From a virus, in the IMG/VR virus record IMGVR_UViG_3300025736_000063, positions 1 through 41,531 of that record: a stretch of 41,531 nt of DNA; one strand, 5' to 3'. The position numbers and the translations under genes were made by a program. The notes under the pieces are model-generated. The model saw only the letters and a program-made list of their open reading frames with translations, was not told the origin of the DNA and searched no databases. Position 1 is the stretch's first letter, and each line of letters starts with the position of its first letter. Shown piece by piece: positions 7,627 through 15,378 of this stretch.

Positions 7627-8330
7627 TATGAACAAAGTTCTGTAACTTTCTCAATGAAAGTTTCTAGGATAGCTCCATCTTCTGTGATAAACGCTTCACC
7701 TATCATCTCAGCACTTGCAGCTTTAGCTTTAGTTTGAACATCAACATTTGTTTTCCACTCAGGAGCTACCTTATTTAAGATATTAGCAAGCTCTAACCTA
7801 TGAGGTTTTAAGAGTCTGTCATACTTTACTACTTTAACTTTAGTTGTTTTAGGTACGTCTTTAACTATATTCTCAGGAGTCCCTTCACCAATCCCTACTA
7901 TAGAAGCTCCTTCTGGCTTAGTGTCTACTGGTTCGCTATCAGCTGTCTTTCCTTTAGGGATTGACTTACTACCTTTGCCGCTTCCAACCTTTTTACTATT
8001 AGTCTTTTTAGTTGTGCCTGTTTTACAAACAGTTCCTTCTTCGCCTTCAACTTTTTTCTCTTCCTTCTTTTTTGATCCAAGCTCTTTGACATAGTCTACT
8101 CCTATAAATTCATAAACTGCTACTGCTCTTAGAAATTTAATAGTAAACATTACAGAATTGTTAATGATTCCACCTTGAAAGAAAGTAGTTACTTCCCTAC
8201 CATCTTCAATAAATTCTCTAATCTGGACCATCTGATTCTTCTCATCTACTGAGTAAGATTTTGTATCTCTTGAAAATCCTTCATCTCTTGCAATTTTCTC
8301 TGCCTTGTCTATAATTTTTTTGTAATCCAT
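7626..8330 (-). CDS. Two-domain hypothetical protein with Lys/Ser/Thr-rich linker
   Basis: 234 residues, AAGGAG ribosome site. Residues 1-85 look like a folded domain (IREFIEDGREVTTFFQGGII); about 86-165 is low-complexity and very basic (KKKEEKKVEGEEGTVCKT, then KK, GS and PK runs); about 165-234 is a helical domain. The linker suggests a flexible tether, perhaps to nucleic acid. It sits among replication genes (nuclease, SSB-like, helicase), which hints at a replication accessory factor; no family recognised. Confidence 0.6.
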   Translation of the reverse strand: MDYKKIIDKAEKIARDEGFSRDTKSYSVDEKNQMVQIREFIEDGREVTTFFQGGIINNSVMFTIKFLRAVAVYEFIGVDYVKELGSKKKEEKKVEGEEGTVCKTGTTKKTNSKKVGSGKGSKSIPKGKTADSEPVDTKPEGASIVGIGEGTPENIVKDVPKTTKVKVVKYDRLLKPHRLELANILNKVAPEWKTNVDVQTKAKAASAEMIGEAFITEDGAILETFIEKVTELCS

Positions 8331-8503
8331 TATTGCTCCTTATCTGTTAAGATCATTTTAAAAGTTCTACCATCATTAAGTTTAGTGATTATTTCAAAAG
8401 TTACTTGAAATCCTGCACCTACTTTGTTCTCTAATTCTAATACTGCGTCTAAAGCTTTATCGGCAATTACTCCTCCAAATTCTTCTAGTTCTTTATCTGT
8501 CAT
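8330..8503 (-). CDS. Small hypothetical protein
   Basis: 57 residues (MTDKELEEFGGVIADKA...). Its ATG overlaps the preceding stop as ATGA and its stop overlaps the next start as TAATG. The AAGGAG inside its last codons serves the next gene. Sequence resembles a short helix plus beta hairpin (FQVTFEIITKLNDGRTFKMI). Function unknown; tight coupling supports it being real. Confidence 0.6.
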   Translation of the reverse strand: MTDKELEEFGGVIADKALDAVLELENKVGAGFQVTFEIITKLNDGRTFKMILTDKEQ

Positions 8504-8766
8504 TTCTTAATCTCCTTGAAGTTAAATACTCCATCCTCAATAACACTCAATGTATAATAATTTCCTTCCTTAATAGTGTAGATGTGTAAAAATTCCTCCT
8601 CACAAAGGATATCATCAGCATAATCTAAAAGGCTTCCACACTTTGCGCAGCCTTTACAACTCAGTCTTTTAGCTAACCTGAAACCTTGCTGCTGCTCATA
8701 ATGTCCACTCTTTCTTTTAAATACATTGTTATAACCTCTGAAAATTAAGCCTTTACACTCACTCAC
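8500..8766 (-). CDS. Small putative zinc-finger protein
   Basis: 88 residues from GTG 8766 in a GTGA overlap with the nuclease gene. Cysteines at C-K-G-C-A-K-C-G form a C-x2-C-x2-C cluster, with C-E-E-E-F-L-H a little later, which could bind zinc. Coupled with nuclease and SSB-like genes in the replication module. Family not recognised. Confidence 0.6.
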   Translation of the reverse strand: MSECKGLIFRGYNNVFKRKSGHYEQQQGFRLAKRLSCKGCAKCGSLLDYADDILCEEEFLHIYTIKEGNYYTLSVIEDGVFNFKEIKK

Positions 8767-9653
8767 AGTAAATCCCCTTCAGCTTCGAAAGCATCTGCGT
8801 CCATCATTACCAATCTCTTAGCACATTTGGTAAAAGTTTCACCATAGCATTGACTCCAATATTCGCAAGGCCTAAAAAAACTATCACAATAAGTCATGTT
8901 TTGCTTAGGTTCTTCTCCGTCAAATAGCTCTACAGATCTCTGCCAAGATACTTGATGTTTCTTCCTGGCAATGTCCATAATCTTATCATTTCTAGGGATA
9001 GCAATATCATAACTCTTAATGTTCTTCATCTGTCTTTGAACATAACCTTCATATGTTTCAGATGATTTTCTAATCAACTTAGCTTTAGTAGTTACCCTAT
9101 ATCTCATTCCTGCAAATTTGCTTGGATCTAATTTAAGATCTTTGGCAACCATTTGGAAATAAGATCCATAAAGATTTAACTGTGTATCTCTTTTCAACTT
9201 ACTTAAAAGTAGAGGAGAGATTCTTGCTGCTGTCTTTAGGTCCACTATCCACCAATTACCCATTTTGTCTTTCATTACTACATCAATATAACCTATGAAA
9301 ACATCAGTCTTTATCTCATACTCGCAATGAATTGCTTGTAATGCTGTCAGTTCATTAAGTTGATAGTACTTCCTACACATAGCTTCAATGAGAGCTTCTT
9401 TACCTTCACACTCATACTTCTTACACTTATCTTCAACTAACTTTGTCAATGCTTCCGCTTCGATAGTCTCATGGAGAGTATCTTCTAACACTCCATGAAA
9501 AGATTTACCAATGTTGAAAGCTTCTGTTGAGTTATCAGCATCAATATCAATCTTAGTTTTCTTAACCTTATAATGAACATACTTAGCTTCGCAATTACCA
9601 ATTAGTGTACCTGAGGAGTAAGAGAGTCTGTTTGTTTCTCCTACTTTCTTCAT
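8763..9653 (-). CDS. PD-(D/E)XK exonuclease, RecB/Cas4-like with cysteine cluster
   Basis: 296 residues. Nuclease motifs: H53 in G-K-S-F-H, D124 in I-G-Y-I-D-V-V, D138 and K140 in W-I-V-D-L-K-T, and Q158/Y162 in T-Q-L-N-L-Y, the order of RecB/Cas4/AddB nucleases. C21 near the N-terminus and C256, C263, C269 near the C-terminus (C-x6-C-x5-C) fit the four-cysteine iron-sulfur arrangement of that group. Probable role: 5' end resection for recombination-dependent replication with the adjacent SSB-like protein. Overlaps both neighbours by 4 bases. Confidence 0.88.
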   Translation of the reverse strand: MKKVGETNRLSYSSGTLIGNCEAKYVHYKVKKTKIDIDADNSTEAFNIGKSFHGVLEDTLHETIEAEALTKLVEDKCKKYECEGKEALIEAMCRKYYQLNELTALQAIHCEYEIKTDVFIGYIDVVMKDKMGNWWIVDLKTAARISPLLLSKLKRDTQLNLYGSYFQMVAKDLKLDPSKFAGMRYRVTTKAKLIRKSSETYEGYVQRQMKNIKSYDIAIPRNDKIMDIARKKHQVSWQRSVELFDGEEPKQNMTYCDSFFRPCEYWSQCYGETFTKCAKRLVMMDADAFEAEGDLL

Positions 9654-10057
9654 AGTATTTCCTCATCAGTTAAACTTGACTCTACATCAATTTCTGTTTC
9701 TTGAACTTTTGCACCATACTCATCGTCAATGTAAACTTCTATTATATGTTGATTAGGGTTAGTCTTAGCATACTTCTCGTTAGTTGTTGGCTCCATACCC
9801 TCATAAGCTAACTTAATTTTCTGACCGATTAAAACTTTTTCCATTTTAAAGTTTAAAGATCCCGAAGAATTGGCACCGAAAAGATCTCCCTTCTCAAAAC
9901 CTTCTATGTTTGATTCTTCAATCAAAATAGCATAACCGTTTTTACCATAGTTATCTTCATAAAGTTCTTCGTAAGTCCCTACAACGTACTCACCTTTATT
10001 CCACTTGTTCCAACCTAGATACTTTCTGACTCCACCCACCTGACGAAAATTACTCAT
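9650..10057 (-). CDS. Single-stranded DNA-binding-like protein
   Basis: 135 residues. Beta-rich pattern (YVVGTYEELYED, GYAILIEE, QKIKLAYEGME, HIIEVYIDDEY) ending in an acidic tail E-I-D-V-E-S-S-L-T-D-E-E-I-L. An OB-like core plus acidic C-terminus is typical of phage SSBs, and the operon position next to a RecB-like nuclease and DNA polymerase agrees. GGAG lies 8 bases before ATG. The assignment is by pattern and context. Confidence 0.6.
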   Translation of the reverse strand: MSNFRQVGGVRKYLGWNKWNKGEYVVGTYEELYEDNYGKNGYAILIEESNIEGFEKGDLFGANSSGSLNFKMEKVLIGQKIKLAYEGMEPTTNEKYAKTNPNQHIIEVYIDDEYGAKVQETEIDVESSLTDEEIL

Positions 10058-10074
10058 AAATTACTCCTCGGTCG

Positions 10075-10152
10075 TTACCAACCATAATTGTTAATGCAAT
10101 AAATCACTATTGCTGCTAATATTACTATTACTGCTAAAATTATCCAGCTCAT
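10075..10152 (-). CDS. 25-residue transmembrane peptide
   Basis: MSWIILAVIVILAAIVIYCI then NNYGW: almost entirely one membrane helix. GAGG stands 6 bases before the ATG, and the ATG overlaps the preceding stop (TAATG), so it looks like a real, coupled micro-gene. Function unknown. Confidence 0.55.
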   Translation of the reverse strand: MSWIILAVIVILAAIVIYCINNYGW

Positions 10153-10703
10153 TAAATACCTCTATAAACTTCTACAGGGAAATGTTTATCTTTCTCTGCT
10201 TGTGTTAAATCTCTAAATGAAAAACCGCAAGCTTGCTTTATATATCCTTCCAAGATCTCCCCTACTCTACTATTACTTACATTGGCATATATTGCCGCTT
10301 CAGTTAAAGTTATTGCCATTACTAATACTTCACCTGTTTTGAAATCTAAAACTGCTAAAGGTCTAGCACCACAATTAAGGATTCTCTTGCCTAAGTTCTC
10401 ACCTGTTAGAACTGCTGATAGGCTATTAACTTCAAAGTGCCCTTTTGTATCTATCCTACAAACAACTATTTCAGTCATAGGAATGTTTAAGGTGGAAGAT
10501 AAAAGTCTTGCCTCTGTTAAGTACTCAGCAAAAGTTAATCTCATCTCTGTACCGTGAGCACCATAACTTTTAAATTGTGGGTTGAACTTGTTGTTGCATT
10601 TGTTCTTATACCCTTGATACTGGCAATAAAGTCTAAAAATATTTGTCTTGTTTGTCTTGTGATATATGAACGGTTGACCGTCATACAATACTTGTTCTTT
10701 CAT
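10152..10703 (-). CDS. DNA-binding protein with NUMOD-like C-terminus, homing-endonuclease related
   Basis: 183 residues. The C-terminal third, T-L-T-E-A-A-I-Y-A-N-V-S-N-S-R-V-G-E-I-L then A-C-G-F-S-F-R-D-L, matches the helix-turn-helix pattern of nuclease-associated modular domains, which end in G-x-x-F-R. The N-terminal half (Y-C-Q-Y-Q-G-Y-K-N-K-C) has two cysteines but I see no convincing HNH or GIY-YIG core. It may be a degraded or novel homing endonuclease, or a DNA-binding regulator. It lies between DNA polymerase and the replication accessory genes. Confidence 0.6.
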   Translation of the reverse strand: MKEQVLYDGQPFIYHKTNKTNIFRLYCQYQGYKNKCNNKFNPQFKSYGAHGTEMRLTFAEYLTEARLLSSTLNIPMTEIVVCRIDTKGHFEVNSLSAVLTGENLGKRILNCGARPLAVLDFKTGEVLVMAITLTEAAIYANVSNSRVGEILEGYIKQACGFSFRDLTQAEKDKHFPVEVYRGI

Positions 10704-10772
10704 TTTCTCTCCTATCTTAGCTACATGGTTATTACTTACCTAACTTGCTTATACTTGGATAAATTTACTTTC

Positions 10773-10922
10773 CTATTTCTCTTCTTCTTTGTCAATTCTT
10801 TCCATAATTTTTTTTATTTTTTCTGTGACTTCCCTAATAAACTCCTCTCTACCCTCTATTAACATCTTATCTAAGGCTTTAAAATATGCTTTATTCTTTT
10901 CTCTAATTTCTGTAGCTGTCAT
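10773..10922 (-). CDS. Small charged helical protein
   Basis: 49 residues, starting two bases after the DNA polymerase stop (MTATEIREKNKAYFKAL...). Lys/Glu-rich and predicted to be one long helix (EKIKKIMERIDKEEEK). No good Shine-Dalgarno, so translation would be coupled to the polymerase gene. Bases 10704-10772 after it appear empty apart from the leader of the next gene. Confidence 0.45.
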   Translation of the reverse strand: MTATEIREKNKAYFKALDKMLIEGREEFIREVTEKIKKIMERIDKEEEK

Positions 10923-10924
10923 TA

Positions 10925-12988
10925 TCATAATAAATCCACCTCTGGACGACTATCAAGAAACTTTTTAAATTTCTCGTATTCTTCCCCTGCTCTTTCATCA
11001 ATATAAATCTGCTGTCTATTGCATTCTATCCCTTCCCATGTTTTGTATATGCCTTCCTCTTCTGGAAAGTCAGGCCCCCAAACATAACCGTCAAGTCTAA
11101 TCATTTCAGCTTGAGTTTTCATCTCACCTTCAAAGTAAAAACAGAAAGCTTCTTTCATTGCTTTAGCTAAAATGTCCATTGCCCAAACATCATCAATTTC
11201 GAACTCTATATAGATAGCATCATGAAGTGTGTAAATAACGTCTAGTCCATAGTCCTGAGCTAACTCTACAGCTTTTCTCATTACATCAGAGCCAAAACCT
11301 TGTACTGGAAAGTTACCTACAGATCTTTCATTAGGATTATTGCCAAATAACGTCCATCCTGAGGGAAGTTTTAAATATTTATCATTTCTGTACTTAGTTA
11401 AATTGTTTTCCTTATACATTTTATATTTCCAGAAGAGATCATAATACATATTGATGTACCCTTGAGCTTCTTCTTCATTAACTATCCTTCCAGTATCTTG
11501 AGTTAATCTTCTGGCCAGGCCATACTTAGTCATATCATAGCCAATACCTAGAGTAGTTCCTTTACAAAGATCTCTCTCTAATTTATGTGTTTTCTTTGTG
11601 CCGTTCTTGGGGACAACTCCAACTTCTTTCCCAAACCAAAGATATACGTCCCCTGAAGCGTACGCCTTTAACATATTCTCATCTCTGGCCAGCAAGCCAC
11701 CAATCAAAAACTCTTCTGAACCATAATCAAAGTTACCAATGATCTTGCCCTTAGAAGGTTGGATTAAAGACCGCATCCAAGCGGATTTGAGCGGAATAAA
11801 TCCTGTTGCACTCGGCTGATTTCTTGCTGTTTGAGATCCATAGATATTTAAAAATGGTCTAACCCTTCCATCGGATCCTACTGAATCCCAAAAGGTTTTC
11901 TTCTTTGCTCCCTCTTTAGGAGGTACAAAACCATTTAATGATTGTTTTAATTTGAGATACCTAACAACTTGTGCTCCTAAGCTATCATTAGGAAAGGTAT
12001 GTCTAAAAGAGAATTTCTTTTCCCAAGCTTCTAGCTTCAAAGATATTTGTCCTTTAGGGTAAGTCTTTGAAGGTTTAGTCATAGGCCAGTAAGAAAACTT
12101 TTGACCTATTATCCACTTCCTTAAATCTTTTTGATTCATAGAAAATACATCTTCCCTTAACTTATACTTAAAAGTATTTGGAAAGAGTTTATTTATCTCC
12201 CTACATGTTTGATTAATGATAGGTCTAACTGAATTACTGAAGTTTCTTGTTGCTTCTACATTGATCGGATAACCTAGCTTCTCTGTGATAGCTGTTCTTG
12301 CTGCAAACCTTCCTCGAGTCAGCATTTCCTCAAGCATGTTAGTCCTATCCTCTGCCTTGTAGAGCATGGTATACGCTTTTGCCATTGTCTTTCGAAGGTA
12401 TGGTAAATATTTAACATCCTCAACACAATAATCCATAATGTTTTTTTGTTCTTCCAGTGTAAAATCTTTAGGATTGGAGATAATAAGATCTCTCATAGCT
12501 GTTTTATGATCTGTATCTATTTTCTCCCCGAGTAGTTTATAAACTGCTCCTGACAAACCTGTTGGGGTTTTAGAATGATTGTCCTTATCCTCTCCTACAA
12601 ACCATCTACCTTTAGGGGGTTTAGTTGTTGTGATATTCCCATTAAGATATTGGTCCCCATAAGCAAATCGGTGATTATGATTTATTAGATTTCTATATTC
12701 TAAATATAAGTCAATCCACTTAAAAGTTGAAGGGAGATAATTACCTAATGTCATTGATAAGATACTTCTAGCTTCTGCCATTACTGAGTAAGCTACAAAG
12801 ATATATCCTTGAGCGTTTAATTTGAAGAGGTAATTTACCAGGTCTTCTTCTAGTTCATCAGCATCATTGTGAAGCCACCACTTTCTAGGTGGTGAATCAT
12901 CTAATTGTGTGACCATACAAACTAAGTTTAAGTTTGCTTCTGTTGTCTCGTTAAATTCTGCATCTAGGTAAACATATTTATTTTTCAT
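10925..12988 (-). CDS. Family A DNA polymerase with 3'-5' exonuclease, Leu762 type
   Basis: 687 residues. Exonuclease motifs: ExoI D9-x-E11, ExoIII Y187-x3-D191 (DYCVED). Polymerase motif A D421-Y-G-S-E-E426; motif B R472-x3-K476-x3-L480-x3-Y484; motif C L-H589-D590-A591. Aligned to E. coli Pol I, L480 is the Phe762 position (Tyr526 in T7), and motif C has Ala where Glu883 is usual. The enzyme would be the phage replicase. It is similar in length to T7 gp5 (704). It is followed by 10773-10922 and preceded by the SF3 helicase. Confidence 0.95.
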   Translation of the reverse strand: MKNKYVYLDAEFNETTEANLNLVCMVTQLDDSPPRKWWLHNDADELEEDLVNYLFKLNAQGYIFVAYSVMAEARSILSMTLGNYLPSTFKWIDLYLEYRNLINHNHRFAYGDQYLNGNITTTKPPKGRWFVGEDKDNHSKTPTGLSGAVYKLLGEKIDTDHKTAMRDLIISNPKDFTLEEQKNIMDYCVEDVKYLPYLRKTMAKAYTMLYKAEDRTNMLEEMLTRGRFAARTAITEKLGYPINVEATRNFSNSVRPIINQTCREINKLFPNTFKYKLREDVFSMNQKDLRKWIIGQKFSYWPMTKPSKTYPKGQISLKLEAWEKKFSFRHTFPNDSLGAQVVRYLKLKQSLNGFVPPKEGAKKKTFWDSVGSDGRVRPFLNIYGSQTARNQPSATGFIPLKSAWMRSLIQPSKGKIIGNFDYGSEEFLIGGLLARDENMLKAYASGDVYLWFGKEVGVVPKNGTKKTHKLERDLCKGTTLGIGYDMTKYGLARRLTQDTGRIVNEEEAQGYINMYYDLFWKYKMYKENNLTKYRNDKYLKLPSGWTLFGNNPNERSVGNFPVQGFGSDVMRKAVELAQDYGLDVIYTLHDAIYIEFEIDDVWAMDILAKAMKEAFCFYFEGEMKTQAEMIRLDGYVWGPDFPEEEGIYKTWEGIECNRQQIYIDERAGEEYEKFKKFLDSRPEVDLL

Positions 12989-13034
12989 TTGTAGGCCTTT
13001 GTTAATTGTTATTCTATCCCTATAAAATTTCTGT

Positions 13035-13241
13035 TTAAGTTTTACAATTTATCTCAGTTTTTAATTCTTTTAACAATGTCTGTGCTCTGTACTTATATCG
13101 TGATTCGTTGTGACTTACAGAACAATCTTTTACAAACTCAAAGAGATTTTTATTATCAGTTTTTAATTTATCAATCTCTTCGTTAGCTACCTCTAATTCA
13201 TCTATTAAACTACCTATTCGCATTTCATAGTGGTCAATCAT
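13035..13241 (-). CDS. Small coiled-coil protein
   Basis: 68 residues; residues 8-33 form a coiled-coil heptad pattern (IGSLIDELEVANEEIDKLK). It starts in an ATGA overlap with the SF3 helicase gene. A 46-base gap then leads to the DNA polymerase. Its coupling between helicase and polymerase suggests a replication accessory, but no family is recognised. Confidence 0.55.
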   Translation of the reverse strand: MIDHYEMRIGSLIDELEVANEEIDKLKTDNKNLFEFVKDCSVSHNESRYKYRAQTLLKELKTEINCKT

Positions 13242-14725
13242 AAAAAATCCTCATTTACTTCATCTATTATTATTTCTTCCTCTTCTGCAATATTTTTAAA
13301 ATGTTTATTAGGAATTAAATATCTTTCATTACCTCTTTTTACAAGTCTGCCTAATCTGTGGCCTTCATGTTTGTAAGAGGTTAAGAACTCGATTAACTTT
13401 GTAGCTGAGAATGAACTACTGTTGGAAGTCCTTTTAGTTTTATATTCTTTTGTCAGTGAGATGAACTCATACTCCTCTTGGTCTTGAGAGGTTATCTTAT
13501 CCACTATAAAGTTATTCCATTCATATAGACTTGTCTTAACTAAGTGGTCAAACCTTGCACCTTTCCAAGCTTGCTCTGTGGACCACTCCTCAGATTCGCA
13601 TTGATCTAATATCCACCAACCGAATTGAGCAACCATAGCAGGGTAATCTCCTATATGGTCAATAATTCCTATATCTTCCTCTGACATAACTGAAGGAAGA
13701 AAAACGCTAGTAGTATCCATAACGCTGAATCGTCTATCGTCTTGATCTAATCTTATATCTGTCTCTCTATTATTACAGATGATAAAAGAGTTATAAGTTC
13801 TTATAACTTTATTTGCATCAACCCCTTTACCTTCTAAGTTTTGTTCTTTATTTATATAGTCTTTTACTTGATCGATTACAGCATTAGTGTTTAAGGGTAG
13901 TTCATCAATCAATACTAACCTTTTATCTCTTAAAATTGTGTTAAATTCTTTAGTAAGAAATCCCCTGTTTGCCTTACCGTAATTAAGTTGACCTACTAAC
14001 TCTTTCACGATATTGGCAAACAGGTTCTTCCCAACACCCTTTGCGGCATTGAATACTAAATATGTGCCATTTCCCTCAGTAACTAAAGCATTTCTAACCC
14101 AGTTTAATAGGTATCGTCTACAAGTTTCATTAGGGATTAGGTGCTTTAAAAATCTATCTATTAGCTCAGGACAACCGCCCTCAACTTTGTTTTTTCTCCA
14201 CTCAGGCTCAACATATCTGTTAACATATATTACTGACTCACCATTCTCGCATACATCTACCCAAGATTTTTTGTACTTGATAGGATTGTATATTGAAGTG
14301 CAGGGCTTTTGAACCACCTTTAAATCTTTAGGACATAGCTTTACATAAGTATCATAAGACATAGCTAAGAGATCTTTCCTAATGTCATATATTAGGTCAA
14401 GATCATTTATAATGTCTCTTAATGGTTGAATGTTATCCCAGTAATCGGGTTCAAAGTCTGGTATCTCTGGCCGGTCCTCTCTCTTAGGCCTTAACTCCCT
14501 AGATATTTCCTCAAAGATATTCTTCATTAAGGAAGTTCTAGAAGTGGCGTCCATATGGAACCAATCTGCTCCAAGTCCTGCACGTTTTTCTAGTTCAGGG
14601 GTAGCAATATTTTTAGCACTCCCCCTTGAGTATTCAATACTGCCAATTTTTAAATGTTCAGGTTTAGATCTGTGAGGGTTTAACGTGTAGATATACTCTT
14701 TTATTCTTTTCTTTTCTTCACTCAT
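13238..14725 (-). CDS. Superfamily 3 replicative helicase (DUF5906/P4 type)
   Basis: 495 residues. Walker A N-A-A-K-G-V-G-K-N (226-234), Walker B V-L-I-D-E (271-275), SF3 motif C N-S-F-I-I-C-N-N (312-319), followed by an arginine pair R-R at about 333. This is the helicase half of P4-like primase-helicases; I see no primase motifs in the N-terminal 200 residues, so priming may come from the host or another protein. It would unwind DNA at the origin for the family A polymerase. It follows a promoter/operator candidate at 14757-14803. Confidence 0.9.
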   Translation of the reverse strand: MSEEKKRIKEYIYTLNPHRSKPEHLKIGSIEYSRGSAKNIATPELEKRAGLGADWFHMDATSRTSLMKNIFEEISRELRPKREDRPEIPDFEPDYWDNIQPLRDIINDLDLIYDIRKDLLAMSYDTYVKLCPKDLKVVQKPCTSIYNPIKYKKSWVDVCENGESVIYVNRYVEPEWRKNKVEGGCPELIDRFLKHLIPNETCRRYLLNWVRNALVTEGNGTYLVFNAAKGVGKNLFANIVKELVGQLNYGKANRGFLTKEFNTILRDKRLVLIDELPLNTNAVIDQVKDYINKEQNLEGKGVDANKVIRTYNSFIICNNRETDIRLDQDDRRFSVMDTTSVFLPSVMSEEDIGIIDHIGDYPAMVAQFGWWILDQCESEEWSTEQAWKGARFDHLVKTSLYEWNNFIVDKITSQDQEEYEFISLTKEYKTKRTSNSSSFSATKLIEFLTSYKHEGHRLGRLVKRGNERYLIPNKHFKNIAEEEEIIIDEVNEDFL

Positions 14726-14756
14726 TTTTGTAGGTCCTTTTCAAGGTGAGTTAAAA

Positions 14757-14803
14757 GGATAATCTAGGCAGGAATAAAACGTCAAGGTAATTACTGCCTA
14801 GAT
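14757..14803 (-). promoter_or_regulatory. Promoter candidate enclosed by a 10-bp inverted repeat
   Basis: Leftward -35 TTGACG (14780-14785), 17-base spacer, weak -10 TTATCC (14757-14762). A perfect inverted repeat, ATCTAGGCAG (14762-14771) and CTGCCTAGAT (14794-14803), brackets the -35 and touches the -10, as an operator would. It lies in the only sizeable gap (14726-14813) before the SF3 helicase. Confidence 0.45.
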
Positions 14804-14813
14804 CATGATTAAG

Positions 14814-15062
14814 TTATAGGCCTTTGATTAAACGGGCCATACGGTTTTGTTTCATTATACTATCGCTTAATAGTTTCTTTTCTTCCTTCCTAGTGTATTT
14901 TGGATTAGCTTTATTTAATTTTACTCTATTAAATTCGACATCTTTTGGTGCCTCCAGGCCGATGTTTATTGTCCTTTTATCTGAGTTATAGATAGAACAA
15001 ATTACTTCTTGATCTTTTATAACATCTATTCTGGTAAATGGATTAACGTGTAATGCTAACAT
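14814..15062 (-). CDS. csrA: CsrA-like post-transcriptional regulator
   Basis: 82 residues. The centre I-N-I-G-L-E-A-P-K-D-V-E-F-N-R matches CsrA (V-R-I-G-V-N-A-P-K-E-V-S-V-H-R in E. coli), keeping the G-x-x-A-P core and the RNA-contacting Arg44 (here R46). The start MLALHVNP replaces MLILTRRV, so Arg6 and Arg7 of the canonical RNA surface are absent. A 30-residue basic tail (YTRKEEKKLL...) extends past the usual length of about 61. CsrA dimers bind ANGGA in leader RNAs. Its own ribosome site AAGGGAGAAAAATG contains AGGGA, so self-control is possible. It overlaps the upstream gene by 20 bases. Confidence 0.85.
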   Translation of the reverse strand: MLALHVNPFTRIDVIKDQEVICSIYNSDKRTINIGLEAPKDVEFNRVKLNKANPKYTRKEEKKLLSDSIMKQNRMARLIKGL

Positions 15063-15378
15063 TTTTCTCCCTTATGATTTCTGGAATCATTATATAAGTT
15101 TTATTTTCCTCATCATAAATGAGGTCAAATTTATTTCCCCTAATTAGCAAGGGTACAGTAGGAATTAAATCCTCCTCAAGTATGGCCTGGCCTAACCTTT
15201 CTTGCACTCTCTTTTTATGGTTCTCCTCATCAACACGATTGCATTTTTTGTAATATGCTTGAACTAATTCTTCTTGATCATAATCCTTACCTTCTCCACC
15301 ATTGCCTATGCAATTGTTTTCTAGGGCCTTCTGATACCACTCTAAGGACTGATTATTAGGTGCTGATTTAGTTACCAT
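15043..15378 (-). CDS. Hypothetical protein upstream of csrA
   Basis: 111 residues, charged. The C-terminal half has alternating hydrophobics (VPLLIRGNKFDLIYDEENKT) consistent with a small beta domain. No family recognised. Its 3' end contains the csrA ribosome site and overlaps csrA by 20 bases; its 5' end overlaps the pentapeptide gene by 11 bases. Confidence 0.6.
   Translation of the reverse strand: MVTKSAPNNQSLEWYQKALENNCIGNGGEGKDYDQEELVQAYYKKCNRVDEENHKKRVQERLGQAILEEDLIPTVPLLIRGNKFDLIYDEENKTYIMIPEIIREKNVSITR

Noticed and set aside
10925-12988. Search for a T7-like single-subunit RNA polymerase
   Set aside because: No ORF of suitable size or motif on either strand; sigma70-like promoters suggest host polymerase is used.
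14757-14762. Treating the leftward promoter at 14757-14785 as certain
   Set aside because: -10 matches consensus poorly; kept only as a candidate because of the bracketing inverted repeat.
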